Counted from the first letter of the stretch, positions 15,912 through 25,722 are shown. The stretch is DNA of 64,000 nt from Thermoplasmata archaeon (GCA_026414225.1 JAOAJK010000007.1:21851-85850), one strand, 5' to 3'. The notes: generated from the sequence alone by a model not told the origin. Numbers and translations: made by a program.

Positions 15912-16688
15912 ATGGAACCCGCTCTCCTCGCAATCCTCCTCCTGATATTTCTGATTGCGTTCGTTTACTCCAATATAGGACTCGGTGGAGGGATGCTCTT
16001 TACCCCCCTCCTAGTGGCCTTCGCATTCGCTGATAAAGACACAATCGTTTGCATCTCGCTTTTTCTCGTAATGGCTACCTCCATCGCTGCGGCCTACAAC
16101 CACTGGCGGGGAAACCTGATAAAATACAGATACGGGCTCCTGATTGCGGCTTTCTCGATTCCAGGCTCAATAACGGGAGTATTCATCGGTCTCCGGATTC
16201 ACTACTCAATCTTCTATCTCCTCTTTGCGATTCTGGTTTTCACGGTAGGCACCAAGATGCTGTATGATACCCTCCGGAACAACAACGCCTGCGTTGAAAG
16301 GAAGATTACCACAAAGGACTACATTGTCGTGGCTCTAATATCCTACTTCTCTGGCATCATCTCGGCAATTTTCGGGGTTGGCGGCGGGGTTTTCAATGTG
16401 CCCGTGCTCCTCTACATCCTCTCCTGCAGGACCAAGGAGGCAAGTGGGACCTCCTCCTTCACAATATGCCTCACGACCCTAGGCGGGATTCTCACGAATG
16501 CCCTCCTGCTCCCGACATTTTCCACAGCCAGCGTCTCAGCAATGTTCCTCGCACCGGTTGCCTTCCTCGGGGCTCTAATCGGCTCCAGAATCGGAATAAA
16601 GAAACTGAAGGAAAAACCGCTCAAGGTGATATTCATCAGCATGCTGTTTTTGGCGGGAATCCAGATGGTGTGGAAGTTTCTTGGATGA
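15912..16688 (+). CDS. TauE/SafE family membrane permease
   Basis: A 258-residue protein of about eight hydrophobic helices arranged as two repeats. Each begins with a glycine-rich motif: SNIGLGGGMLFTPLL near residues 20-34 and AIFGVGGGVFNVPVLL near 153-168, the latter followed by KEASGTSSF. This is the signature of the TauE/SafE group, which moves sulfite, sulfonates or organic acids across the membrane. The actual substrate cannot be told from sequence. It is transcribed alone and converges on the TPR gene two bases away. Confidence 0.88.
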   Translation: MEPALLAILLLIFLIAFVYSNIGLGGGMLFTPLLVAFAFADKDTIVCISLFLVMATSIAAAYNHWRGNLIKYRYGLLIAAFSIPGSITGVFIGLRIHYSIFYLLFAILVFTVGTKMLYDTLRNNNACVERKITTKDYIVVALISYFSGIISAIFGVGGGVFNVPVLLYILSCRTKEASGTSSFTICLTTLGGILTNALLLPTFSTASVSAMFLAPVAFLGALIGSRIGIKKLKEKPLKVIFISMLFLAGIQMVWKFLG

Positions 16689-16689
16689 G

Positions 16690-17556
16690 CTATCCTTTTT
16701 TTCTCCCCTTACCGTTTTCCATTCCCATCTTCCTATACTCCTCCGCAAGCCATGTACGGCACCACCGGGCAGCTTTGTCATCCCCGAGCCTTTCAGCAAT
16801 CTTCAGGGCTTTCATGTAGTGCTCTGCAGCCATCTGGTGCTTTCCCATCTCTGCGTACGCATTGGCAATGTTGATGTGTGTATCCATAGTACCAGCAATC
16901 TGTCCAATCCTCCCCTGCAGTTCCAGCACTTTGTTCCAGCATTCCAGGGCCTGCCCATACTTTTTCTGCATCACATAGACAATCCCGAGGTTTCCGTAGC
17001 AGACAATTTCGCTCTCCACATTCGGGAATTCCTTCCTGAGCTCCAGGGTCTTCTGGAACTCCTCGATTGCCTTTCCGAACTGCTTTTTCGCCATGTAGGC
17101 GTTCCCGAGTTCTTCCCTCACCTCCGCCTCACCGCGCCTATCCCCTTCTGCCACAAAAATCTCCGCGGCCTTGGTAAGGTGTTTGAGGGCTTTGTCGTAC
17201 TTCCTCAGCTTCACATAATAGATACCGACTTCAAAGTGGCCAAGCGCAATCAGATGCTCGTTCCCGACTCTCTCGTGGATTTTCATGGCATACTCTACCG
17301 TGTTCACAATCTTTTTGGGCTGCGCCGTTTTAGTTAAAATGCTGATTTCAATCGTGAAGAAAAAGCTCAGGAACCAGTCCTTTTCCTCGCTCTCTAAAGA
17401 ACCCAGAGCCAGCTCAAATTCTTTCTCCGCCGCCTCCCACTTCCCCTCCGTTACAAGCCTTGCTCCCTTTTTCAGATGCTTCATCTTCTCCCTGTCTGCG
17501 GCCACCATCTCGCCGATTTCTTCCAGCCGCTTTCCAAGTTTACGGGTTTTCTTCAC
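16690..17556 (-). CDS. TPR-repeat protein
   Basis: A 288-residue protein built of tandem tetratricopeptide-like helical pairs, with repeats recognisable at about 105-140, 145-180, 188-223 and 228-262 (for example YYVKLRKYDKALKHLTKAAEIF and AYMAKKQFGKAIEEFQKTLEL). There is no signal peptide or membrane segment. It is presumably a protein-protein interaction scaffold; partners are unknown. It is the last gene of a minus-strand operon and starts 7 nt after the enoyl-CoA hydratase gene ends. Confidence 0.85.
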   Translation of the reverse strand: MKKTRKLGKRLEEIGEMVAADREKMKHLKKGARLVTEGKWEAAEKEFELALGSLESEEKDWFLSFFFTIEISILTKTAQPKKIVNTVEYAMKIHERVGNEHLIALGHFEVGIYYVKLRKYDKALKHLTKAAEIFVAEGDRRGEAEVREELGNAYMAKKQFGKAIEEFQKTLELRKEFPNVESEIVCYGNLGIVYVMQKKYGQALECWNKVLELQGRIGQIAGTMDTHINIANAYAEMGKHQMAAEHYMKALKIAERLGDDKAARWCRTWLAEEYRKMGMENGKGRKKG

Positions 17557-17563
17557 GGACGTA

Positions 17564-18343
17564 CTAACCCCTCCTGAATTCTGGCTTTCGCTTGCTCAGA
17601 AACGCCTCGATGCCCTCCTTCGCTTCATTTCCGCTGAAGAGCAATGCAAATGCCCTCGCCTCCATGTTCAGCCCCTCAGCCAGCGGTAAATCTGCGGACG
17701 CATTTATCAAATATTTTGCAGTTTTCAGGGCCACCCTTCCAAGCCCGAGAAGCTTTGCAGCCAGCGCATCAACCTCTTTCTCAAGGTCCTCCGCCTTGAC
17801 CACGCGGTGGACCAGCCCGATATGGCATGCCTCTGCAGCACTTATCCGCTCGCCGAGCATTACCATCTGTTTTGCCCTTGCAATCCCCACAATTCTTGCC
17901 AGTTTCTGGGTTCCACCGAATCCGGGGACAAGCCCGAGCGTAATCTCTGGTAAACCAATCATCGCATTCTCACTTGCGATTCTGAAATCGCAGCTCAGAG
18001 CCAGTTCAAGCCCGCCCCCGAGTGCATACCCGTTTATCGCCGCAATCACCGGAATCTCCATTTTTTCCAGCATTCCAAAAACCCTCTGTCCCTGCAGCGA
18101 ATACTGCTCCGCCTCAATTGAGCCAAAGCCCTTCATCTCACCGATGTCGGCCCCTGCCACAAATGCCTTCCCGGTGCCCGTAATAACGAGCACGCCAGTG
18201 CTCCCGTCATCGCATACTTCGTAGAAGGCACACTCAAGCTCTTTCAGCAACTCGCCGCTCAACGCGTTCAGCTTCTCTGGCCTGTTGATTGCAATCACGC
18301 ATTTTCCATCCTTTTTCTCCACTTTCAGATACCTGTATTCCAT
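17564..18343 (-). CDS. Enoyl-CoA hydratase/isomerase family protein
   Basis: A 259-residue crotonase-fold enzyme. The ATG at 18343 is chosen over one at 18373 because GGGGTGA lies just upstream and the upstream version would overlap the CPBP gene. The oxyanion-hole segments AFVAGADIGEM and ALGGGLELA are present, and both catalytic glutamates of true hydratases appear to be kept (GLELALSCD and GLPEITLG). It would hydrate trans-2-enoyl-CoA in beta-oxidation or a related route; an acyl-CoA dehydrogenase is encoded at 56918 but not in the same operon. Confidence 0.87.
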   Translation of the reverse strand: MEYRYLKVEKKDGKCVIAINRPEKLNALSGELLKELECAFYEVCDDGSTGVLVITGTGKAFVAGADIGEMKGFGSIEAEQYSLQGQRVFGMLEKMEIPVIAAINGYALGGGLELALSCDFRIASENAMIGLPEITLGLVPGFGGTQKLARIVGIARAKQMVMLGERISAAEACHIGLVHRVVKAEDLEKEVDALAAKLLGLGRVALKTAKYLINASADLPLAEGLNMEARAFALLFSGNEAKEGIEAFLSKRKPEFRRG

Positions 18344-18347
18344 TTTT

Positions 18348-19472
18348 TCACCCCAGCTTTCGTTTTTCTCCACATTTCAGGCATTCAAGGGAATCAGCAT
18401 CAATATACCTTGCTTCTGCTGCCCCGCACCTCGGGCAATTGCCCACGGAAAACTGGAGGGACACAAGACCCCCTTCCACCCGTTTTTCAACCCTTTCCGG
18501 CGATTGTACTGGGGGTGCAGGCAGATTAACTTTCTCAACGAGTTTTCTGAGGTATGCGAACAGGAGTATTGGCGCCACCGCAATTGCAAACATCAACACG
18601 ACGACGCTGACGAATATACCTGGCATTGCAAGCATCTCGGCGGAGGGCGTGAGAATCTCCTTCACAGCCAGCATGTAGGTTATGTCCATGTAATCGAACG
18701 CAAAGTGCATCAGGATCGGGGCAAAAATTCCGCCCTTCAGATAGAGATACCCGAAGCCAAGACCTGCAACGAACGCAGGAAACACCTTGTAGAGGTCCCA
18801 GCCGTAGAGCGCATGGGCAAGCCCAAAAATCAGCGACGAAAACACGATGAGCCCTCCCGACACCAAATCAAGCTTCTGGCCACCGGTGAAAAACGCCTTT
18901 GGCGAGGGTTTTTTCCGCATCAGAACCTGGATTGCGAAGAGGGGTGCGGCAAGGAGCACAACGCGGACCGCAAACTCCTCGTATATCGAGGCATTGGCGA
19001 GGAGCAGCATGTTCTCCCAGATGGGTTCAGTTTCAAACTCGGGGGTCTCGGGGGTAACGCTGCCAGCGGAGAGCAGAAGGTTGTAAATGATTGTGATGAA
19101 CACAACGATGCAGAAGATCTCGCTTATTACCAGGAGGGGATTGTGGGAGGCTGTGAGCACATGTTTCCGTTCCCTTATTTCTTTTACGCAGGCCTTCCAG
19201 TTCAGCCAGACCAGAAAAACCAGCCCGAAGATGAGCAGCGCCACCATGAAGAGGTAGTATGCAAGCACGAGCCCGCCAGAAATCGTGCAGAGATTGATGT
19301 AATAGGGAACAAAGAGTCCGAAGTCAAGGGAGGGAGAGGTAAGCGCGATGTTCCTTGGCACGATGTAGAGCGAGAAAAGGAGCCCGAGATAGTTTGCAGA
19401 AATGAGCATCAGATAAAAGCCGGCACAGAAGAGAAGCACCGCAAATTTCATTGCCCGTTCAACCATGCTCAT
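18348..19472 (-). CDS. CPBP-family intramembrane protease with C-terminal zinc ribbon
   Basis: A 374-residue membrane protein with about eight helices. The abortive-infection/CPBP (Rce1-like) motifs are in order: EEFAVRVVLLA (the EExxxR box), FGLAHALYG and HFAFDY. After the last helix come about 40 proline-rich residues and a zinc ribbon, CPRCG...CLKCG, an uncommon addition. The ATG at 19472 overlaps the stop of map as ATGA and has GAGGTGATC upstream, so it is preferred over the TTG at 19490. CPBP proteases cleave prenylated or other membrane peptides; the substrate here is unknown. Confidence 0.83.
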   Translation of the reverse strand: MSMVERAMKFAVLLFCAGFYLMLISANYLGLLFSLYIVPRNIALTSPSLDFGLFVPYYINLCTISGGLVLAYYLFMVALLIFGLVFLVWLNWKACVKEIRERKHVLTASHNPLLVISEIFCIVVFITIIYNLLLSAGSVTPETPEFETEPIWENMLLLANASIYEEFAVRVVLLAAPLFAIQVLMRKKPSPKAFFTGGQKLDLVSGGLIVFSSLIFGLAHALYGWDLYKVFPAFVAGLGFGYLYLKGGIFAPILMHFAFDYMDITYMLAVKEILTPSAEMLAMPGIFVSVVVLMFAIAVAPILLFAYLRKLVEKVNLPAPPVQSPERVEKRVEGGLVSLQFSVGNCPRCGAAEARYIDADSLECLKCGEKRKLG

Positions 19473-20365
19473 TTGGTGATCACCTCGCAACCCTCTTTTC
19501 CAACAATCACAGTATGCTCTGCCTGGGAAACCATGCCCCGTCTTGTATCCGAGAGGATTGAGTATTCGTAGAGCACCCCGTATTTCATGAGCTTGGTGAG
19601 CTTTTCACCTGCATGGGCATCCAGATTCAAACACCACCGCGGCGAAAAGGGCAGGGCTCCGAAATTCTGCTTGAGCAATGAGTAGAATTCCTGCAACTCC
19701 GTGTCCAGCTTCCGCTCCCTCACAATCCGTAGGATGTTGCTTCTCCCATCCGAATCCACATAACCGCTCCCTGTGCTGGCAAACGGTTCGATGGCAACAA
19801 CCTCTCCTGCAAAAATCACATCTCCATTGTTATCCTGAATGTTGGGAACGCTCTTCCCGCCGTGAAGCAGATACCGCTTGATTTCATGTCCGGTTAGATT
19901 TGACACCGGCACAAAGCCCAGGGCCCTTATTGTTTCTTCAATCTTACCGCCAATTTTTCTTACAGCAACTTCATGGCTGCAGAGAGAAACTGCATTTTCC
20001 AGGGCAATGCTGGCGGCATCGATGAGCATCCTGTGCCTCTCGCTACCCACCTCAACCGTAGTGGCTGTATCTGCGATGTAGCCCTCCACATGCACGCCGA
20101 CATCGACCTTCACTATGGCTCCAGCAGAAATCTTTTTCCTGTCATTGATGCCTGGAGAGTAGTGGGCGGCCTGATGGTCGGTCGCCAGATTCACGGGAAA
20201 TGCGGGTTTTCCACCGCGGTCAATAATGAACCCCTCAATTTCCTCAGCAACTTCCAGATAGGTTTTTCCCTCCCTGACTAAATTCACACCAAGATTTCTC
20301 GCCTCGGCCGCAATCTTTCCTGCCCTCCTGTACTTTTCCAACTCCTCCTCATTCAAGGAATGCAC
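19469..20365 (-). CDS. map: Methionine aminopeptidase, type 2
   Basis: A 298-residue pita-bread-fold metallopeptidase that removes the initiator methionine. Metal ligands are visible as Asp in VKVDVGVHVEG and ADTATTVEV, His in GHEIKRYLLHGG, Glu in AIEPFAS, and the final Glu in EHTVIVGKEG. The insertion between the last two ligands is the archaeal/eukaryotic type-2 helical subdomain. The start is uncertain: GTG at 20365 overlaps the previous gene, while TTG at 20356 is better spaced from AGAGGTG. It is translationally coupled on both sides. Confidence 0.92.
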   Translation of the reverse strand: MHSLNEEELEKYRRAGKIAAEARNLGVNLVREGKTYLEVAEEIEGFIIDRGGKPAFPVNLATDHQAAHYSPGINDRKKISAGAIVKVDVGVHVEGYIADTATTVEVGSERHRMLIDAASIALENAVSLCSHEVAVRKIGGKIEETIRALGFVPVSNLTGHEIKRYLLHGGKSVPNIQDNNGDVIFAGEVVAIEPFASTGSGYVDSDGRSNILRIVRERKLDTELQEFYSLLKQNFGALPFSPRWCLNLDAHAGEKLTKLMKYGVLYEYSILSDTRRGMVSQAEHTVIVGKEGCEVITK

Positions 20366-20993
20366 CTCTCAGAAATTCAAGGGCGGAAACAATGTGGTCC
20401 TTTCCATTGGCCTCGGCATAACCCTCGTGTCCTGGAAAGAGCCCCACAATTTCCAGATTCTCTAAACTTTGAATGCTCTCGATCAACTGTGCAAGGTTTC
20501 CAGTTGGGAGATCCCATCTCCCCGTGGAGCCATACAGGAACACGGTATCGCCTGAAAATAGCCACTTCTGGGCGGGGAAATAGAGCGAAATGCTGCCTTC
20601 CGTGTGCCCGGGTGTGGGGATCACCTCCATCTCCTCCAATCTGAGGTCATCGATGTCCAGCACCGTGACTTCTGGTATCTGCATCCCGAAGGCATAGGCA
20701 CATGTGGAGCGGCCGTCCCTTCCATTCACCGCGCGGGCTTCACTTTTGCTGGAATAAACTTTTGCGTTGAAATGCCTTGCAATTGCACCGGCACCCCCGA
20801 TGTGGTCCATGTGTCGGTGGGTCAAAATCACCGCATCCAGCTTTTTATTTCCGAGATAGCCCTCAATCTTCTCTATAACCCGTTCAACCTCAAGCCCGAG
20901 TCCAGCATCAACCAGCAGATTTCTCTTTCCCATCACAACATAAATATTCGAGCTGAATCCCTCTCCCAGAATTGGAAAAACCTTCATCACCAT
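20349..20993 (-). CDS. Metallo-beta-lactamase-fold hydrolase (glyoxalase II-like)
   Basis: A 214-residue MBL-fold protein. The zinc-binding THRHMDHIGG motif lies near residues 57-66, the next histidine is in TPGHTEGS, the bridging Asp in FSGDTVF, and the last histidine in FPGHEG. The length and motif order match glyoxalase-II-like hydrolases, which cleave thioesters such as lactoylglutathione; the archaeal substrate is unknown because glutathione is generally absent. It overlaps map by 17 nt downstream and the nitroreductase gene by 7 nt upstream. Confidence 0.85.
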   Translation of the reverse strand: MVMKVFPILGEGFSSNIYVVMGKRNLLVDAGLGLEVERVIEKIEGYLGNKKLDAVILTHRHMDHIGGAGAIARHFNAKVYSSKSEARAVNGRDGRSTCAYAFGMQIPEVTVLDIDDLRLEEMEVIPTPGHTEGSISLYFPAQKWLFSGDTVFLYGSTGRWDLPTGNLAQLIESIQSLENLEIVGLFPGHEGYAEANGKDHIVSALEFLRGAFLE

Positions 20994-21529
20994 CGCTCCG
21001 CATGGAGGTATTCTTCAAGAGGGGCTCTCTTCCGCATCGCTGGCTGTTCTGCAGGATAGCCGAGAGGAATGATAATTACGGGTCTGGCATATGATGGGAT
21101 CTGCAGAATTTGTCTCACAGCCTCTTCGTCAAAAGCCCCGACCCAGCAGGTTCCGAGACCGTGCTCAAGGGCAGCGAGCATTATCAGCATAGCGGAGGCC
21201 GCGGTGTCCTGGTATGTGTAGAGGGTAGTGCCTCTGGTTCCGTATCGCTTTATCTTCTTCTCGTTCGTGCAGATTACAATGTTCACAGGCGCCTCGGCTA
21301 CAAATTCCTGGTTGAGCGATGCTTTTGCCAGCGCTTCTTTCGTTTTTTTATCGCGCACCACAATAAAATCCCTCGCCTGGAGATTGCCGGCAGAGGGTGC
21401 AAGATTCCCTATTTCTACGAGATTCTTCACGGTTTCCTCCGGCACATCTTTTTCCTGATATTTTCTCACTGACCTTCGTCTCAGTATCGCATCCATCAGT
21501 TCCATGGGTTCCTGCATTCCATCCATCAA
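20987..21529 (-). CDS. Nitroreductase-family FMN oxidoreductase
   Basis: A 180-residue protein with the nitroreductase N-terminus RRRSVRKYQEKDVPEE, an FMN-contact segment APSAGNLQARDFIVV, and the GLGTCWVGAFDE motif. The family uses FMN and NAD(P)H to reduce a wide range of substrates; which one is used here cannot be told. The first of several ATG codons (21529) is given, but ATG at 21517 or 21505 is equally possible. It is the first gene of the operon running down to the TPR gene, and is 57 nt beyond phoU. Confidence 0.85.
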   Translation of the reverse strand: MMDGMQEPMELMDAILRRRSVRKYQEKDVPEETVKNLVEIGNLAPSAGNLQARDFIVVRDKKTKEALAKASLNQEFVAEAPVNIVICTNEKKIKRYGTRGTTLYTYQDTAASAMLIMLAALEHGLGTCWVGAFDEEAVRQILQIPSYARPVIIIPLGYPAEQPAMRKRAPLEEYLHAERW

Positions 21530-21585
21530 AATAAACCTTTCTTAGGCGCGTGCAGAAATCCTGAAACGCATGGCACCTTGGACAA

Positions 21586-22230
21586 TCATCCGAATACCAC
21601 TTTCTCCCCTGTTTCCATGTACACGATGGACTTGCAGAGGTAAGTGGTATGGTCAGCAATCCTCTCGAGGTAGCGAACAATCAGCACGCTGGAGACCGTG
21701 CACCTTGTTGTCGGAGAGGAATGTTCAATCAACCTATCAAAGAAATCAAAGTACATTTTATCAATTTCATGCTCCCTGGCTGCAATCTTTTCAACCAGGT
21801 GCGGGTCATACTTTTTAAGAGAGTCGAGGCTCAGCCGCATCATTCCGAGCGTTTTCTCACCCATCTCCATGATGTAGGAAACGATCCAAGTATCGCAGTT
21901 AGCCACACCGTTCAACCTTTTATTCGTGAACGAAATATCCAGTGCATATCGTCCGAATCTTGCAAAGTCGTATGCAATCTTCATCGAAGATTTGATTCTC
22001 CGCAAGTCCGATGCAACTGGTTGATACCTTGCAATCATCTCGACCACCTTTTCCTCGATCGCTTCCTCCATTGCGACCAGCCTGTTCGAAATCTCCCGCA
22101 CTTCCTGGTGGACACACTTGCCGCTGATGCACTCTGAAACGGCCAGCGAGACCACCTTGTAGGCAAGCTCGCCCATTTCGCAGATCGCTGCAGAAAGTTC
22201 ATTCAAACTATTCTCTATCATTCTGGTCAT
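21586..22230 (-). CDS. phoU: Phosphate-uptake regulator PhoU
   Basis: A 214-residue helical protein with two PhoU repeats; the characteristic E-x-x-x-D-x-x-Y/E metal-binding pairs appear as REHEIDKMYFDFFDRL in the second half. The closing LERIADHTTYLCKSIVY is the classic PhoU motif. PhoU damps the Pst transporter when phosphate is plentiful. The ATG at 22230 is supported by GAGGTGAAAA. It is the last gene of the pst operon. Confidence 0.92.
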   Translation of the reverse strand: MTRMIENSLNELSAAICEMGELAYKVVSLAVSECISGKCVHQEVREISNRLVAMEEAIEEKVVEMIARYQPVASDLRRIKSSMKIAYDFARFGRYALDISFTNKRLNGVANCDTWIVSYIMEMGEKTLGMMRLSLDSLKKYDPHLVEKIAAREHEIDKMYFDFFDRLIEHSSPTTRCTVSSVLIVRYLERIADHTTYLCKSIVYMETGEKVVFG

Positions 22231-22241
22231 CGTTTTTCACC

Positions 22242-22994
22242 TCATCCGAACTCTCCTGTTATGTACCTCTCAGTTAACTCGTGCTGTGGATTTTCAAAAA
22301 CCTCGCTGGTTTTGCCGTATTCCACGAGTTTACCCAGATAGAGGAAAGCCACATTGTCAGAGACCCTCGCTGCCTGCTGGACATTGTGGGTTACTATGAT
22401 TACCGTGTATTTTTTTGCAAGGTGCCGCATCAAATCCTCTATCTTTGCGGTTGCAATCGGGTCGAGGGCACTGCAGGGCTCATCCATCAGGATTATTTCG
22501 GGTTTAACGGCCAGCGCCCTTGCAATGCACAGCCGTTGCTGCTGCCCGCCAGACAAACTGAACGCATTCTCGTGCAATCTATCCTTCACTTCATCGTACA
22601 GGGCGGCACCCTTCAAACTCTCTTCGACAATTTTTACCATGTTTTTCCCATCAGCCATCTTGTGGATTCTGGGCCCGAATGCCACATTCTCAAATATAGA
22701 TTTCGGTAGCGGGTTCGGTCTCTGGAAAACCATTCCGACCCTCCTTCTCAGATCGTAGACATCTGTATCCTCATCGTAGATGTTCTTCCCGTCAATGTAA
22801 ACGGCACCTTCTGTTCTGCAGCCCTCTATGATTTCATTCATCCTGTTGAGGCACCGGAGCAGCGTGCTTTTTCCGCACCCCGAGGGTCCCATTATAGCGG
22901 TGACCGCATTTTGTTGGATTTCCAGCGTGATGTCTCTGAGCACATGGTTCTTCTTGAACCAGAGGTTCAGTCCGTCGATCTTCACCTGAGCCAT
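22242..22994 (-). CDS. pstB: Phosphate ABC transporter ATP-binding protein PstB
   Basis: A 250-residue ABC ATPase of normal PstB length. Walker A is GPSGCGKST (about 36-44), the Q-loop lies in [20 protein letters not shown] (the run NPLP-x-SI is typical of PstB), the signature is [16 protein letters not shown], and Walker B is [13 protein letters not shown], followed by the switch His in [11 protein letters not shown] strong AGGAGG precedes the ATG. It powers phosphate import through PstC-PstA. Confidence 0.96.
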   Translation of the reverse strand: MAQVKIDGLNLWFKKNHVLRDITLEIQQNAVTAIMGPSGCGKSTLLRCLNRMNEIIEGCRTEGAVYIDGKNIYDEDTDVYDLRRRVGMVFQRPNPLPKSIFENVAFGPRIHKMADGKNMVKIVEESLKGAALYDEVKDRLHENAFSLSGGQQQRLCIARALAVKPEIILMDEPCSALDPIATAKIEDLMRHLAKKYTVIIVTHNVQQAARVSDNVAFLYLGKLVEYGKTSEVFENPQHELTERYITGEFG

Positions 22995-23824
22995 GGTTGC
23001 TTCCTCCTGTAACGGATTCTGAGGATGATCGCGGATAGTGCAAACACAATTACGATGAGGAACAGAACCAGCGCCACACCAAAAACCTTGTCCGGTGTTT
23101 CCCCGAGAGCCACAATCTTGACATACAGGTTGAATGCGAGGGCCATGATGGGGTCAAGCGGGGTTTTCGGAAGCCCACGGGTAATCATCACGCACGAGGT
23201 AAAAAGAATTGCTGCGGTTTCACCGGCAACCCTTGCAATGCCCAGCAAAATGCTCGTGATTATTCCCGGTGCCGCAGCAGGCAGAGTTATGCATCTTGAG
23301 ACCTCCCACTCGGTGGTGCCGATAGCCAGTGCTCCCTCCTTAAATGTTTGGGGCACCATTTTTATTGCTTCTTCCGAGCCCCGGATGACTATCGGGAGCA
23401 TCATCAGGGAAAGGGTGAGCCAGCCGGCAGCGAGCGAAATTCCTAGCCCGAGCGCCCTGCAGAAGAAAGCGTAGCCAAAAAGCCCTATCACTATCGAGGG
23501 CATCCCGGCGAGGTTGTTGATTGACTGGTCTATCAATCTCGTGATCCTGTTCCTCGGTGCATACTCTACAAGATACAGGGCAGCCAGTACACCGACGGGC
23601 CCGGCAACCGCAGCCGAGCCGAGGAGAAGGTAAACCGTGCCAATGACCATCTCAAACATTCCTCCATTCAGCACAGGGGTTATCAGGGCTGTGAGGGAGA
23701 GTGTGCCGGAGCCGGAGAGCAAAATGGCAGTTATCCACAGGAACGCAAGCAAGCAGATTCCGGTGCAGACCCCGAAGATGGTAAAAATCAAAAACTCCTT
23801 CGCACGCCGCCCTTTCCGCATCAT
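22982..23824 (-). CDS. pstA: Phosphate ABC transporter permease PstA
   Basis: A 280-residue inner-membrane permease with six predicted helices and the cytoplasmic EAA-type loop that contacts PstB ([29 protein letters not shown]). The ATG at 23824 overlaps the pstC stop codon (ATGA), so the two subunits are translationally coupled. The C-terminus overlaps pstB by 13 nt. Confidence 0.93.
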   Translation of the reverse strand: MMRKGRRAKEFLIFTIFGVCTGICLLAFLWITAILLSGSGTLSLTALITPVLNGGMFEMVIGTVYLLLGSAAVAGPVGVLAALYLVEYAPRNRITRLIDQSINNLAGMPSIVIGLFGYAFFCRALGLGISLAAGWLTLSLMMLPIVIRGSEEAIKMVPQTFKEGALAIGTTEWEVSRCITLPAAAPGIITSILLGIARVAGETAAILFTSCVMITRGLPKTPLDPIMALAFNLYVKIVALGETPDKVFGVALVLFLIVIVFALSAIILRIRYRRKQPWLR

Positions 23825-24729
23825 TTTTTCGCACCCTTTTTGGTTCCCTTGTGTATTATCGAGTCCGCCAGTGTGTTCACGATAAATGTGATGATGAACA
23901 GAATGACCCCGAGCCCGAACAGAGCACTGTATTCCACACTTCCCACCGATGCCTCACCCATCTGCATTGCAATTGCCCCTGTGAGCGTGTAAACCGGGGA
24001 GAGAAAATTCCAGGGTGGAGAGGGGATAACTGCGGTGTTTCCAGCCACCATCAGAACCGCTACGGTTTCCCCTATGGCCCTTCCAAAGCCCAGAAGAATG
24101 CCCGCTATCACGCCAGATTTTGCGGTGGGCAGCACCACATACCTTATCGTCTGCCATTTTGTTGCCCCCAAGGCCAGTGCTGCTTCCTTGTAATCCTTTG
24201 GAACCGCTGAAATTATCTCGCTGGAAACACCCACGATTGTGGGGATCGTCATTATCGCAAGAATGATTGCCGCGGTGAGGGCAACGGTGCCAGTGGGTAT
24301 AGAAAAAAGGGACGCAACAAACGGGGCGACCACCAGAATCCCGATGAATCCGTAAATGATCGAGGGAATGGATGCCAGAAGTTCTATCATTGACTTCAAG
24401 ATGTCACGGATTGAGAAGGGCACGATCTCCGAGATGAACACTGAAGTTCCCAGCGACAGGGGAACCGCGATCACAAGCGCCCCAAATACAATCATCAGGG
24501 AGCCGTAGATCAACGGCAAAGCTCCATAAAGGTCGGCATTTGTCTCCCACACAGGACCCACGAGAAAACCGACACCGAACATCAGGAGTGCCTGTGCACC
24601 TTCCTTCAGAATAAAAACGAGCATCAGGAACAGAAAGATGATGGAAAGGAAACTGCAGAAAAAAAGGATGAATCTCACTGGCTCCCTTCTGATGGATTTA
24701 AAATATTTATTCAGTTTTCGGAAGAGCAT
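23821..24729 (-). CDS. pstC: Phosphate ABC transporter permease PstC
   Basis: A 302-residue permease with six helices; the coupling loop is EAALALGATKWQTIRYVVLPTAKSGVIAG. The N-terminal helix is followed by a long external loop, as usual for PstC. It lies 18 nt downstream of pstS and overlaps pstA by 4 nt. It forms the transmembrane channel with PstA. Confidence 0.93.
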   Translation of the reverse strand: MLFRKLNKYFKSIRREPVRFILFFCSFLSIIFLFLMLVFILKEGAQALLMFGVGFLVGPVWETNADLYGALPLIYGSLMIVFGALVIAVPLSLGTSVFISEIVPFSIRDILKSMIELLASIPSIIYGFIGILVVAPFVASLFSIPTGTVALTAAIILAIMTIPTIVGVSSEIISAVPKDYKEAALALGATKWQTIRYVVLPTAKSGVIAGILLGFGRAIGETVAVLMVAGNTAVIPSPPWNFLSPVYTLTGAIAMQMGEASVGSVEYSALFGLGVILFIITFIVNTLADSIIHKGTKKGAKK

Positions 24730-24747
24730 TACACCACTTCACATTAT

Positions 24748-25722
24748 TCAGCTGCCATGGAAGTAGGGAAGCCTCATATACCCGTTTCTTTCCACGATCT
24801 GCTGCCCTTCCTTCGAAAGCACGAAGTCGATGAATCTATCTGTCAGCGAGCCACTCTTCGGCTGGCCGTTGGTGACCAGATACAGGTATCTGGAAAGCGG
24901 GAAATCTCCCTTTGCAATCGTTTCTTTCGTTGGGGTTATGTATGGCTTCCCGTCTGCCTTGGCGATAGCAATAGCGTGCATGTTACTGGATAGGAACCCG
25001 TACCCAACATACCCTATGGAATATGGGGTTGTCTCAATCTTGTTCTTGACTGCCGGATTGCTGGGCTGCACGCTTGCGCTCGAGGTCACCGTGTAGTTCC
25101 AAGGATGCATCGTGAATTCCTCAAATGTAGCCCTGGTACCCGAGCCAGGTTCCCTGACTACAACCTGGATTTCTTTATGCGGGAGGTAGGGCTTTACCTC
25201 ATCCCAGTACTTGTAGATGCCTCCGAAGATCTTGCCAACCTCCTGGAGTGTCAGATTAAGCGGTGTGGTTGAATTCCCCACAGTTGGATGCACGACAACG
25301 CAGACGGCATCTAGGGCAATCGGATGAAGCCACAGATCCACACCCTTGTTTTTGGCATTCTGGATTTCGTTGCTCTTCGCATCCCTCGAGGCCATTCCTA
25401 TGTCAACGACTCCATCAATGATATTGCTGTAACCGACGCCCGAACCACCACCCTGGACAGTGATGGTAATCCCAGCGTATCTGTTCATCAGAACCACCGC
25501 ACTCTCGTTTGCGATTGGAAGCACTGTCGTAGAACCGGAAATTTTTATGCTTGCGGTTCGCCAGGCGCTATCCTCAGAATCTCCACTGCCATCCTGCGGT
25601 GTTACGGAGGCCATTCCGAAAAAGTAGCCACCAACAAATCCCGCGGCAAGGACCATGACCACAACCACCAGCAGCACTCCCGTGCTCACACCTCTGTCGC
25701 CCATTTTCAGCATTCCTCTCAT
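24748..25722 (-). CDS. pstS: Phosphate-binding protein PstS
   Basis: A 324-residue exported solute-binding protein. The N-terminal hydrophobic segment at about 12-36 probably serves as an uncleaved membrane anchor. The mature domain opens with KISGSTTVLPIANESAV, the phosphate-binding loop of PstS, and includes GGGSGVGYSNIIDGVVDIGMASRD and EPGSGTRATFEEFT, which supply the other phosphate contacts. CAGGTGAAAA precedes the ATG. It captures phosphate outside the cell for PstCAB and is the first gene of the operon. Confidence 0.94.
   Translation of the reverse strand: MRGMLKMGDRGVSTGVLLVVVVMVLAAGFVGGYFFGMASVTPQDGSGDSEDSAWRTASIKISGSTTVLPIANESAVVLMNRYAGITITVQGGGSGVGYSNIIDGVVDIGMASRDAKSNEIQNAKNKGVDLWLHPIALDAVCVVVHPTVGNSTTPLNLTLQEVGKIFGGIYKYWDEVKPYLPHKEIQVVVREPGSGTRATFEEFTMHPWNYTVTSSASVQPSNPAVKNKIETTPYSIGYVGYGFLSSNMHAIAIAKADGKPYITPTKETIAKGDFPLSRYLYLVTNGQPKSGSLTDRFIDFVLSKEGQQIVERNGYMRLPYFHGS

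Noticed and set aside
18285-19571. A 428-residue plus-strand frame
   Set aside because: It is antisense to the CPBP protease gene, rich in His and charged residues with no recognisable domain, while the minus strand shows clear family motifs.
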